64,000 nucleotides of DNA from Lichina pygmaea (taxonomy: Eukaryota > Ascomycota > Lichinomycetes > Lichinales > Lichinaceae). Numbering within the stretch: position 1 is the stretch's first letter; each line of letters opens with the position of its first letter. The notes beneath the pieces were generated by a model that saw only the letters and a list, made by a program, of their open reading frames with translations, made no database searches and was not told the DNA's origin. The stretch is taken from the NCBI GenBank assembly GCA_963422465.1, contig OY730175.1, forward strand, positions 124,001-188,000. The letters are read 5' to 3'. This document shows positions 35,906 through 45,911 of the stretch, one piece after another. The translations under genes and the position numbers were made by a program.

Positions 35906-38900
35906 GTGGTTCCCAGGTATTTTCTGAGTCTGGGTATCCTTTCCACTTGACGAGGTATTGCTGACCTTTCCTAGCCAGGATCTGTTCAACCTCAAACTCT
36001 TGTTCTTCTTCAGGTTGGTAATGGAATGTTTCCTGCAAGGGTGTGCTCTGGTCGGCTGGTTCAATCATTGATATATGAAAGTTTGGGTGGACTCTGGCAT
36101 CCCTTGGTAGTCGCAGTCTGATGTTGACTGGTCCGGTTCTTTCTTCGACTGAAAATGGTCCGACCTTAACATAGTCCAGTTTCTTTGTTCTTGGTTTCTT
36201 CGTTTTCCAATTTCTTGTGAGGAGGTAGACTTTATCCCCCTTCTTTAGCTGAGGTGCCATTTTTGATTTCTTGTCCATCTGACGTTGCATTTTTTCTGAG
36301 GTCTCTTGAAGGTAGTGCCTCATCATCATGTGCGTTTGTCGTAGGAGCTTGTCGTGTTGGAGTGCTTTCTCCGTGTTTGGTGAAGCTCTGCTTGGCATCC
36401 TGATGTTTGCATGTTGTCCAAAATTAGCAAAAAATGGCGATTCCTTTGTTGAGTCTGATCTGTGCTGGTTGATTGCCAGCTGTGCCACCGGTAATAACTG
36501 TACCCAATTGCTGTGGGTTTTGTTGATGTAATGCCATAGGTAAGTCTCCAGGACTTGGTTCGCTCGCTCCGTCTGGCTGTCAGTTCGTGGGTGATAGGCC
36601 GTAGACATTTTAGGTTTTGTTCCCATGGCTGCACTGATTGTCTTCCAGTAGTTGGATGTGAAGAGTTTATCTCTGTCTGTAATGATCGTGATTGGAACTC
36701 CGTGGTCTCTGACTAGTCTGTCCAGTAAGAGGTGTCCCAACTGTTCTGCTGTGTGGGTCTCCTTGAATGGTACTGTTATTAGATATTTTGTGAATCTGTC
36801 CACTATCACCATAATCGAGTCGTAGGTGATTCCTGTGACTGGGTCTTTGGACTTGGGTAGCTTTGTGATGAAGTCCATTGACACGTCTTCCCACAGGCCT
36901 CTCGGTATTGTGTTCAGGTGTCCTTCTCCGTATGGCTTGTGTCTCCTATATTTGTTTTTCTGGCATAGTAGACACTTGCTGATGTAGTTTGTGACATGTT
37001 GTCGGAGGTTAATGACATTGTTCCCTGCCCGTTGGATAAGGTCTGTGGTTTTGGAGATTCCTGGGTGACCATGTGCTGGATTGTCGTGGTAGTTCCTTAT
37101 TAGTTCTTCAGTGTCTTCTGCCGTGAGCTTGTTGATCTGTGGCTGGGGCACCAGGTTTCCTTGCTGGTCCTGCTGTAAGATCATTCCTTGGTGTTCATCA
37201 TCTTCCATGTGGTCTTTTCGTCGGCTTAGTGCGTCTGCTCTCCCATTGTCTTGTCCAGGGGTGTACAAGATCTTGAACTTGTGTTGCCCTAGGAGTTCAG
37301 CCCATCTGACTTGCCGTCTGTTCAGCTTCTTGGTTGTCGTGAACGTTGTCAGATTCTTGTGGTCTGTGAGAATGGTGAGTTCGGAACTGCTTTCCGCGTA
37401 CACTCTCCAGTGTTCGAGTGCGTTGACGACTGCCAGTAGCTCTTTATCGTGGATATCATAGTTTTGTTCCACTTGTGTCATCTTTCGTGAGTAGTAGGCA
37501 ACTGGGTGCCACTTGCCATCTGCCTGTTGGCATAGACATGCTCCCACTGCTTGATCTGAAGCGTCTGTCTCGATTCGTGTCGGCTGGCCTGTCTTGAAGT
37601 TGAGGAGAACTGGTTCCTTGGCGCAAGCGTCCTTGAGCTGTTGGAATGCTTTTTGTTGTCTCTCCGTCCACCGGTACTCCACGTCCTTCTTCGTGAGTTC
37701 TGTCAGTAGAGTTGCCATCTGTGAGTAGTTCTTGATGAACTGTCAGTTGAAGTTGGCAAATCCCAGGAAGGCTTGTACTTCCTTAACTGATGTCGGTGTT
37801 GGCCATTGCTGAATCACTTTGATTTTCTCAGGGTCAATCTTGATCCCTTTGATCCCTATGATGTATCCGAGGAATTCAACTTCCGGTTTGTTGAACTCGC
37901 ATTTCTTTGGGTTGAGCTTGAGCCCTGCCTCTTGTAGGCATTGTAGAACATCCTTCACATGTTTGGTATGTTCCTGTTGCGTGTTCGAGTAGACAAGAAT
38001 GTTGTCCAGGTAGGCGATAGCTGTTTAGTCCAGGTGTGCTCTGATGACGTTGTTGATCAATGCTTGACATGTTGCTGGTGCGTTTGTGAGTCCGAATGGC
38101 ATAACCAGATACTTGTAGTGTCCGTATCAGGTTCTGAAGGCTGTCTTCCATTCTTCTCCTTTTTTTATGCATATCAGGTTGTATGCTCCTTTCAAGTCCA
38201 GCTTAGTAAAGATTGTAGCTTGGCTGATCCTGTCTCGCAATTCGTTCGCATTTGGCAACGGATATCGGTTCTTGATGGTAATGTTGTTGAGTTTCCTGTA
38301 GTCCACACAAAGTCGAAGACTTCCGTCTTTCTTTGGTGCAAATAGTATCGGGTATCCTGCTGGTGATTGAGATTCTTGAATGAAACCCTTTTTCAGGTTT
38401 TCCTCCAGGTACTCGCAAAGTACTTGGAGCTCTTTCTCTGATAACTGGTAAATTGGTCCAAATCCTGGCTCTGTCCCTGGTTGCAACTTGATCTCATGAT
38501 CCCAAGGTTGGTGCTTAGGCAACGCTGCTGTTGTTGTCTCTTCCTGAAAGAGGTTATCATACCCAGGTCGGTACTCTTCAGGGATCTCCAGAGGGTTAAC
38601 AACTTCCTCTCTCTTCATCTCTGACTGTTTGGCCACCTGGTTCCGGGGTGTGCCTGTCGAGGTGGACCTCTTCTCTTGAGAGTTGTCCTTTCTGTCGGTG
38701 AGGTTCCACTGAGGACTCCTTCCCTCATCTGTCCACGCCTTCTGCGGCTGGTAACAGGTCTGAGCTGCGTTGTTAGTGCAGTTCCTAAACATGAGTACTC
38801 CTGTTCTCCAGTTAACAACTGGGTTGTGCTTCTTTAGCCAAGGCATCCCCAAATAGATATCCTGAGTGGCCAACTCAACAATATCAAGGTGGATCCTTTC

Positions 38901-39146
38901 AGCATGGTGTCCGGTAACCATTTCCATTGGCTGCGTCTCATGGCAGACTAGCTCTGTCTGTCCATTTGCCATCGCGAGCTGATAGGGCTGCTGCTTGTGT
39001 CTCCTTCCAGTGCCGAGGGTATCGTAAAGTTGTCTTGAAATGTAGTTCCCACTGGCTCCAGAGTCAACAAGTGCGTATGTCCGTACTGGCGTGTTGGCGT
39101 GTAGTGACACAGGCAATCGCAGGTGCTTTGCGTTGCTAGGGGTCAT
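35814..39146 (-). pseudogene. A2 pol
   Basis: Protease [12 protein letters not shown] at about 39060. Reverse transcriptase with [21 protein letters not shown] at about 38010 (Asp to Asn in the catalytic pair), stops near 38105, 38023 and 37741. From 37718 down to 35814 a 634-codon frame is open and covers RNase H, integrase and chromodomain (FEVEQILARKGQQYLVKWKG). Confidence 0.92.
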
Positions 39147-39184
39147 GTTGTTGAGCTCCCGATGTCACCCCTTGACAAGGGAGT

Positions 39185-40684
39185 TCAGTCTTTTCCCGAT
39201 CGAAGTGTCTTACCACTGACTGGGCAATGGGTCCAGCCATTCCCATCAGTTCTGAGGAATCCGTTCATGAATTTGTCTTGCTGATGCTTGTCACATCCAG
39301 GCTTGAGGCAGTACTGCCAATTGTCGATGTAGCAGTTGTAGTTGTTGCCTTGCTGTAGGAACATAAGGCATTCGTGCCAATCATGTGTGTGCCCGGGGAA
39401 TGCGGTGTGTTGGCGTTTGTCCCAAAGATGGATCTCACACGCATCCTTTTCGCAATTGACCCAATGCTTGTGGCAGGTGGCGTGGTAGGGTGAATGTCCT
39501 CCGTACCTTCGTAGTTGTTCGTGGTAGGTGCAGTAGTGCCTCGTGCAAAACCTCCACTGTAGTTCACCGTGCCGTAGATTTCGTGGGTCCATGCTGTAAG
39601 CATAGCTTCCTTGTGGTATTTCTTCTTTGATAGACGCGGGTTCGTCTCAGTCCCCATCAGAGGTGGTTAAGGGCTCCTGTCCCTTGTCCTGACCTGTTAG
39701 TTCTGGTAGGTCCTTGCCTCCTGATGTTGCCAGTTGGTGGGCTGCTTCCAATATCTGATCGTAGTCGTCCCATTGTTCGAGGGATAGCTGAGCCTCTCCT
39801 GGTGGGTCCTCTGGCTCGATGACATTCCAGTCTCTGTCAAGCGTATTAAGTTGCTGTCGGTGCACCTTGTTCTTTGAACGACAGTCTTTCGCCATGTGGC
39901 CTAGCTTGCCACAGGCATAGCACTTCAGTGCTTTCCCCTTTTTGTTGTTCCTTCCCTTCGTGAACCTTCCCTTGTGGTGGACTGCATCCAGTTCCATGGG
40001 TGCATAGCCATATGGATCATGTGGCAGTGCCTTGTTAGGCGGCTTGTAGTGGTTGCTCACATGCCATGCGGGGCGGCTGTATCCTCTGTCGTGGTGTTTC
40101 TCCATCACTCGCTCGAATAGTTTGTCATCGATGTCGATTGCTTGTGCGATGAGTTTGTCCAGTGTGTTGACTGCTCGTCCGTCAAAGGTGATTTCATCCT
40201 TCACGTTTTCCTTGAGTCCACGTCAGTACATGACCATCAGGGCGTCGTCGTCCCAGTCAGTCAGTACTGAGTATTGTTTGAACTGCGTGGTGTACTCTGC
40301 GGCTGAGCGTCGTTGTTTGATGTGCTGGATCATTCGTATAGCCACTTTGTCTTCGTTAGATGGTCCAAGGATCCTTTTGATCTTGTCCTTGAATCGCGTC
40401 CATTTCGTCATCCATTCCGTTGTGCCGTCGTGGTCTCCGTTTCCTGAGAGATGTTTGTTGACGTAAGGCTTGATCCATCGATAAGCATTGCCTCTCATGT
40501 AAGTGGTTGCGAAGAGGGGCCACTTCTCCTTAGGCAGCTTTGTCTCTGGTTGGAATTGAAAGTAGACTTGGAGTTGCATGAGCCAGTCGTCGACCTTGTT
40601 TCTTTCGCCGTAGAACAGGTCTGGCTTGGCGACGCTAATCTTTCCATCTGGGAAGTTAGGGTTGGTTGCTCCTGAGGTACTCAT
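39185..40684 (-). pseudogene. A2 gag with CCHC knuckle and Cys/His-rich extension
   Basis: Starts MSTSGATNPNFPDGKI at 40684. The capsid frame is open to 40223, where it meets the stop after VMY that A1 shares. It then runs 40204-39647 with the knuckle CYACGKLGHMAKDC and ends at the shared stop after SDGD. The Cys/His-rich extension follows (39592-39185: FCTRHYCTYHEQ, KHWVNCEKDACEIH). Confidence 0.88.
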
Positions 40685-40692
40685 CCTTGAGG

Positions 40693-40700
40693 GTCTTCAA
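40693..40700 (-). other. A2 self-priming primer-binding site
   Basis: TTGAAGAC on the minus strand, 2 nt from the 5' LTR edge. Its complement GTCTTCAA lies at 40902-40909, 37 bp downstream of the minus-strand TATA (40939-40946), as in A1. Confidence 0.6.
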
Positions 40701-40702
40701 AG

Positions 40703-41296
40703 TGTTGCAGTCCGTACCGTACCGTCCTATCCGAGTATAGGATTAGGGCGAGAGGCGGAAGGCGGGTTGGTTCTCGCAGGAGAGGAGTGTCAAGGAGCGC
40801 GAAGGGGTTTGGTGGAATGTGGTGGTGGTGACACCTGATCAACGGCTTCGTACAAAAGGATTGTATTGAAGTAGATCTAGTTGTCTGGATCACAACATGA
40901 GTTGAAGACGATCGTTCCATAGGGGAACTATCGCCTGGCTATATAGTGCCCAGTTCGTGAGCAGAGTGAGCTCTGCTCACTTTGCTCACTTTTCATGCAC
41001 GCTGCGGCGAGCAGGGTGAGCTCTGCTCACTTTGCTCACTTTTCATGCACGCTGCGGCGAGCTGGGTGAGCTCTGCTCACTTTGCTCACTTTTCATGCAC
41101 GCTGCGGCGAGCTGGGTGAGCTCTGCTCACTTTGCTCACTTGTTCGTGCATATGCATGCTGCGGCGAGCACCCCCTGGTTTGTCTCACCGGTCACGTGAC
41201 CGGTTCCCGTGTCACGCTGTCTGGTACTTCTGTCCAGTATCCTGTCTGCTGCTTTCTGTGAGTATATAAAGACCGTGTTCCTCCTGGGTCGTAACA
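40703..41296 (-). repeat. Element A2 5' LTR (594 bp)
   Basis: Pairs with 34732-35361. Length differs because the U3 palindromic repeat block has a different copy number. Ends TAACA next to the duplication CAACC. Confidence 0.92.
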
Positions 41297-41301
41297 CAAC
41301 C

Positions 41302-42868
41302 CCAGTCTTGGAGAGTGCTGCTAGTTTTTTGAGTTACCTAGACCCTGGGCCTGACGCTCTGCCACGTGTCATCTGCATTGTGTGGTGAGGCATTGTTCCC
41401 ACAGGTCTTGGTCACAATCGTCTTGTTCAGGGTTGACCCTTTGGATGTGTATATTCCATTGCACTTCCACCTCAGACCCTGGGAACCACATCTTCTTTCT
41501 TTTCTCTAGAAGGTGTTCCTTGCAGTGGTTGTCTTCGCACGCCTTCTAGTAAGGCTGTCCGCAGGCTGCTGTTGTAGCCTGGTGTAGGTCCACTTGTGTG
41601 GTGATGTCTCTGACCTGTGTGATGCTGAGGGTGTCATCAACCCATCGTGACACTTGCTTCTCCCCTATTTCTGATAGGGTCATGTCCTGTTGTTGAAGGA
41701 CAGGATTGTTGGGGACTGGTGGTGGCTTGGCTTCCTTGTCATCAACCAATTCCTCTATATAACTGGTTGCGTTGAACTCGGAGATCAGGTCTTCCTCCCA
41801 GTGGATTCCATCAACCTTTCTTTAGATTTTGTTAAGGTGATCCAAGGTTTCCTGAAGCATGTTCTCAAGTTGTTCGGTGTGTTGTCGGAGGTCATCCTCC
41901 TCTCTGAGAAGTGCCGCCTCAGGGTGATTGTGGAGCAGTGTGCCTTGGGGGGCTCTCTGGGGCTCCTCCCTCTTCTTACCTTTCCAAGCACTTGTGGCGT
42001 TCAACTGCTTCCTTTTGCCCTTCTTGTTCTTCTTCTTGCTCTTGCAGTTCACCGCAAGGTGGCCCACTTTCTGACAGTTGTAACACTTCCGTGTCTCCTT
42101 TTTTTGTGGTTCTATCACGTTGATTTCCATGGGTACCAAGCTGTAGTTATCTTTGGCAGGTGTTGGCTTTTTCTTTGCCCATAGTTTTGTCTGCTTGCCT
42201 CGCTTCTCAAGCTTTCTCTTGAACTGTCAGTCGTCAATGCGGACTGCAGTCTCAATCATTTTGTAGAGCTCAGTGGGTCAGTCTCCTCACGTGATGTCAT
42301 CTTTGACTTGTTCCTTAAGGCCTTGGTAGAATAGTGCTGTTAGTGCGCTATCCCCCCACTGGGTCCTTACTGCTAATTGTTGGAACTTTGCCACAAATTC
42401 CGATGCCAATCCTGTTTACCGCAGTGCTTGGAGCTTTTGTTCCGCATCTCTTTCCTTATCAAGAATCCCGAATGTCTTCCTCATGGCTGTCTTAAAAGTC
42501 TTCAAGCTCCCCATGACCTGTCGGGTATTGTCTTCTTGCTCCTTGGGGTCTGCTTGATTGTCGAGGTAATCTCTCAAGTAGACATTGAACCAAGCGAAGG
42601 CCAGTCCTTCCAGGTAGGAGGCTGCAAACAGCACCTTCTCCTGGTCTGTTGGGAACTGGGCTGTATTAAACCTATAGTAGAGCTCCAGTTGTGAGAAGAA
42701 CAACTCCAGTCCTCCCCTGGATCCATCGTACCTCTTCAGCACTCCTACCTTCAGGGGTTTGGGTGGTAGGTTGACAATAGGTGCCGCCTGGACAGCCTGG
42801 GCCTGAGCTGCCTGAGCAGCCTGGGCTTGAGCTACCTGAGAAGGGGTAGGGCTTCGTGGATCCACCAT
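41302..42868 (-). pseudogene. Element B gag with CCHC zinc knuckle
   Basis: ATG at 42868 (MVDPRSPTPSQVAQAQ). An Ala/Gln repeat stretch, then a capsid-like LKRYDGSRGGLELFFSQLEL and FAASYLEGLAFAWFNVYLRD. Knuckle CYNCQKVGHLAVNC at about 42085-42045. Stops near 42416, 42300, 42232, 41820 and 41546 break the frame. The right flank of the A2 insertion is at 41301. Confidence 0.85.
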
Positions 42869-42896
42869 CGTATCAAGTCAGTGTCCTGTATGTTAG

Positions 42897-42904
42897 AGGC
42901 TGAA
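42897..42904 (-). other. Element B self-priming primer-binding site
   Basis: TTCAGCCT on the minus strand, 2 nt from the LTR edge. The complement AGGCTGAA lies in the LTR at 43041-43048, 40 bp downstream of a minus-strand TATAAAG (43082-43088). Geometry matches A1 and A2 although the octamer differs. Confidence 0.6.
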
Positions 42905-42906
42905 AC

Positions 42907-43319
42907 TGTTAAAGGCCGGGCCGGGTTCACACAGAAACCGGTACGGTCTGTTGCTTCGCAGGGCAGATTCTGGACAGGGACTTGATAGATAAATAGACAG
43001 GTAGGCAACTCTCTCTGTACTATTAGTCTTATACGATGTGTTCAGCCTAGAGAGCTAATCCCTCTGGGCTATTGGGGTGGTCTTTATACAGATGCCCGAG
43101 GGGGGGGTCTTCCTCAAGGGGTATCATCCTTTTGCGTGGTCGAGCTCCTCGCTTAGCTCCTGCTTGTCCACCGGTCGAGCTCTTCGCTTAGCTCCTGCTC
43201 GTCCACCGGTCAAGCTCCTTGCTTAGCTCCTGCTCGTCCACCGGGTCGGTCGGATGTTGTTCCGTATGACTAACACACCTCCCTCGCTTACCCAGGCTGT
43301 TCCGGCCTAGGCCTTAACA
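42907..43319 (-). repeat. Element B 5' LTR (413 bp)
   Basis: Minus strand starts TGTTAAGGCC and ends CTTTAACA. U3 carries about three 40-bp tandem units (43138-43245; CGAGCTC.TCGCTTAGCTCCTGCT and GTCCACCGGT). No partner LTR remains at the left end. Confidence 0.85.
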
Positions 43320-43734
43320 GTCAACTGCAGCATATGTTTTCCTGCTGAACAGAGGTGCAATCACCTGGGCAAGCAAAAAGACCTCTGTTGTTGTCCTATC
43401 AAGTACAGAGGCTGAGTATATGGCCGCAACAGCAGCAGCACAAGAAGAAGCCTGGGTATCATGACAGTTAGTGGAGCTTGGGATAAAGCAGACAGGACCC
43501 ACAAGGATTGACATGGACAATCAATCAACAATCCAGATGACAAAGAACCTGGAATTCCATGCACAGACCAAGCACATCAATGTCCAATACCACTATATTT
43601 GTGAGCAGGTTGCCTCAGATAAAGTGCAGGTTGAATACATGCCTTCTGCAGAATTGCTTGCAGACAAGCTCACAAAGCCACTCAGCACTCAGGCATGGAA
43701 GGAGAAGCTGCAGAGACTTGGTCTGACACAGTAG
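43320..43734 (+). pseudogene. Copia RNase H remnant
   Basis: Resumes the copia polyprotein after element B: AYVFLLNRGAITWASKKT, STEAEYMAATAAAQEEAW, IDMDNQSTIQMTKNLEFHAQ, HINVQYHYICEQ, ADKLTKPLS, with a terminal TAG at 43732. One in-frame stop near 43462. The strand of the RNase H domain preceding AYVFLLN is missing. Confidence 0.88.
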
Positions 43735-43854
43735 ACAAGATGTCAGCTAATGGAAGCAGCAGTGGACAAGGATGGTGGGCCCACACACTCACCTTGGGGA
43801 AGCTAAATTGCAAAGTGGAGGTGCAGCTTGAGTGGATCAAGTGGAGGTGCAGCT

Positions 43855-43864
43855 CAAGAGGGGG
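43855..43864 (+). other. Copia polypurine tract
   Basis: AAGAGGGGG directly before the 3' LTR, the expected primer for plus-strand synthesis. Confidence 0.75.
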
Positions 43865-44060
43865 TGTTGAAGTTGGGTGATCTGCAACATCATACCACAT
43901 GACTTACAGAAGGGCGCTAACTCTAGATTGGGAGGAAGGAAGGTTTTCTCATTTTTTCATTGTAGATGAATGTCTTAGTACATCCTATTGAATACAAGAT
44001 CCTATTGTCTTCAAAGTGCCTTGTCATTCTGAAGTGTCACCAACACTGATTATCCCAACA
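43865..44060 (+). repeat. Copia 3' LTR (196 bp)
   Basis: Pairs with 22175-22369. Followed by the duplication AGTAT. Strongly depleted of CpG compared with the left LTR. Confidence 0.93.
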
Positions 44061-44065
44061 AGTAT

Positions 44066-44944
44066 ATCAAACAGGCTGTTGTCACATGACCCGGGCAGTT
44101 GGCCATTCTTGATGACTAAGCAGGATAGTCACGTGCCGGATCGGGACTTGGGAAGACTGCAAAGAGCAAACCGGACCGGTACGTACTGCAGCCCTTACTC
44201 AGCAGGGTCAGAGTCCCGCCGGAGCGTCACATGACACATGACAATGGGGAGCACAAGTCTTCCCCCCCTTGGAGTTGGCTCCAGGAGCCACCTCCCACGA
44301 CCATGTCGTTGGAAAGGGCCATGAGAGGCGCCGTCAGATAGGTTTCACCAGCATATTAGCACGATAACGAGCAAGAGCTGCAAGAGCTGAGGACCGAATC
44401 AGAAACTCCCCTTCCTGGTGGGAAGTATCGAAAACAGTCCCCGCCACGGCTGGCTTGGACATGGGTGCGGTCAGGTGAAAACAACGAGCGTACTCCCGTA
44501 AAGATGAAGCTGGCATCGGCACCGGCATTTACGGGAGTACTCGCTACGGGTTCACCGCAGATGCACTCCGACGACGAGCTCTGACCGACCACAACGCCAA
44601 TGCGACGAGCAAAGCCAGTTTTGGGTATTATTATGATGATCATGTCCGATGAACGAGAGCCGGCGGGAGGGGGGAAGATAGGGAGGGAGAAGAAGAAAAA
44701 AAGAAGAAAAAGGCACTACTCGACGGAAAGGCCCCTTACAACGACGGTGTGGTATCCACGCAAAGAGCATTGGGCAATCATAAAATCAGGTCCATGGCTG
44801 GCGCAAGAAAGCATGAAAGATGGGCAGGTGTGGCAGACGTCGGTGTCGCGTACGAGCAGATACGCATGTCCGCGACCGAGCTACCGCTTCCTCCCGCTCT
44901 CTTGTCTCTCCATGCGGGCCGACGCGCGAAAGGTGAGGGGAAGA
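44066..44944. other. Region between transposon nest and opsin gene
   Basis: No gene recognised. A repeated ACGGGAGTAC-type motif (44490-44540) and an A-rich tract (44690-44715) are visible. The right part is the opsin 3' flank. Confidence 0.4.
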
Positions 44945-45911
44945 TCAGACGGCCGTCGTCGTCGTCGTCGTCGTCGCCGCCGGCTCGTGGACGCCGTTGT
45001 GGTGACGCTTCTCGGCGGCGCCCGACGCGAAGTGCGAACCGTACGCGGGATCGTCGTAGTCGCGGATGCGCAGCTTGGTGCGGCCGTGCTCGAGCTTGCG
45101 GAGACCGAAGATGAGCAGGCCGAGGAAGCCGAGCTTCGAGACGAGGTCGAGCACGCCGTAGAAGACGGCCTCGGAGTCGGGCGAGATGACGTTGCCGCCC
45201 TCGCTGAGGCCCCAGGCGATCGGGTAGAGCAGCGCGGTGAGGCCCAGGATGGCGGCCGGCAGGGTGTAGGTGCGGCCGACGTTGCCGCCGAGCGGGCGCG
45301 TGTGCTTGCGGCCGGTGACGAAGACGTGGTAGAGCACGGCCAGGAGGGCGGCGAGGCCGAAGGCGAAGTAGCCCCACTTGTAGCTCGAGCGGACGAGGGC
45401 GCCGACGAGGCCGCACACGACGACGACCTCGACGAGGAAGATGGTGAAGAGGATGATGGCCCACGGCACGGCGGCGGTCAGGAGCAACAGGAGCAACGCC
45501 AACGGAGCCGTGATGAACCTGGCGGCGACGGCAAGGCGCGTCAGCGTGGGCCGGTTCGAGCCCGCGCGATCGATCGGGACGAGCGACTCACCAGTCGATG
45601 TAGCGGGTGTAGAAGACCTGGCGGACGGCACCCCTCACCTTGGGGTCGCTGCGCAGGTACCTGACGGGCACGCCGGTCCAGCCGAGGTTCGAGGCCTGGG
45701 TGAAGTAGTTGATGGCGCTGACCAGCGTGATGGCGGACGCGATGTAGTACGGCAGCCGGTGCGTGCGCGGTCGGGTGAAGGCGAGGCCGAAGAAGGCCAG
45801 CGCCGCGACGGCGAAGACGGCCGCGACGGCCCACAGCCAGTTCGAGCCGTCGGTGGTGATGTGGATGTCCGACCCGAAGCTGGGGTTGACCTCCAGCGCT
45901 TCGTTCCCCAT
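44945..45911 (-). CDS. Microbial (type I) opsin, fungal CarO/ORP-like
   Basis: Seven-helix retinal-binding membrane protein. Exon 1 is 45592-45911 (ATG at 45911, MGNEALEVNPSFG) and exon 2 is 44945-45518; the 73-bp intron interrupts the Trp codon of helix C, giving 297 residues. An ATG a little upstream cannot be excluded. Helix C reads RYIDW then FITAPLALLLL: Arg82, Asp85 (Schiff-base counterion), Trp86 and Thr89 of bacteriorhodopsin are kept, but the proton donor position Asp96 is Leu. Helix G has SPDSEAVFYGVLDLVSKLGF with Asp212 and the retinal lysine (K in DLVSK). Loss of Asp96 suggests a slow pump or a sensory/auxiliary role. It ends in a Thr-rich tail. It lies in a cluster with the enzymes that make and cut beta-carotene, so retinal supply is local. 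The 5' flank holds GTAC motifs. Confidence 0.93.

Larger units (their letters stand above)
34732..41296 (-). mobile_element. Ty3/gypsy chromovirus A2 (full length, minus strand)
   Basis: Complete copy of the A family in opposite orientation, inserted in element B with the duplication CAACC (34727-34731 and 41297-41301). The 3' LTR is 34732-35361 (630 bp) and the 5' LTR 40703-41296 (594 bp). Gag-pol is almost the same as A1. The antisense ORF and the U3 upstream of the sense TATA are a different version. The reverse transcriptase box is YLDN rather than YLDD, so this copy is catalytically dead. Confidence 0.95.
31918..43319 (-). mobile_element. Ty3/gypsy element B (minus strand, 3' end lost, interrupted by A2)
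   Basis: A second Ty3 family, distinct from A in sequence. Only its 5' LTR remains (42907-43319). Gag runs from 42868 leftward, element A2 sits at 34732-41296, and protease-pol continues from 34731 to about 31918. It stops abruptly inside integrase (FAYNNQQHSVTGTTLFF). The rest of integrase, the 3' LTR and about 150 bp of the host copia are gone. Own length left is about 4.8 kb. Confidence 0.88.
22170..44065 (+). mobile_element. Ty1/copia LTR retrotransposon carrying nested Ty3/gypsy insertions
   Basis: Outer element of the nest. It is bounded by LTRs at 22175-22369 and 43865-44060 and by the 5-bp duplication AGTAT at 22170-22174 and 44061-44065. Both LTRs start TGTTGAAG and end CCCAACA. Its own sequence survives in three blocks: 22370-23868 (gag, CCHC knuckle, protease), 30312 to about 31917 (GAG-pre-integrase, reverse transcriptase) and 43320-43864 (RNase H, polypurine tract). 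The integrase core is absent between the pre-integrase and the reverse transcriptase. About 50 codons between the reverse transcriptase and RNase H were lost at the family-B junction. Stops in every block make it a dead element. Confidence 0.93.

Noticed and set aside
35814-37718. 634-codon open frame as an active polyprotein
   Set aside because: Only the 3' half of pol is open; the reverse transcriptase upstream has stops and a YLDN active site.
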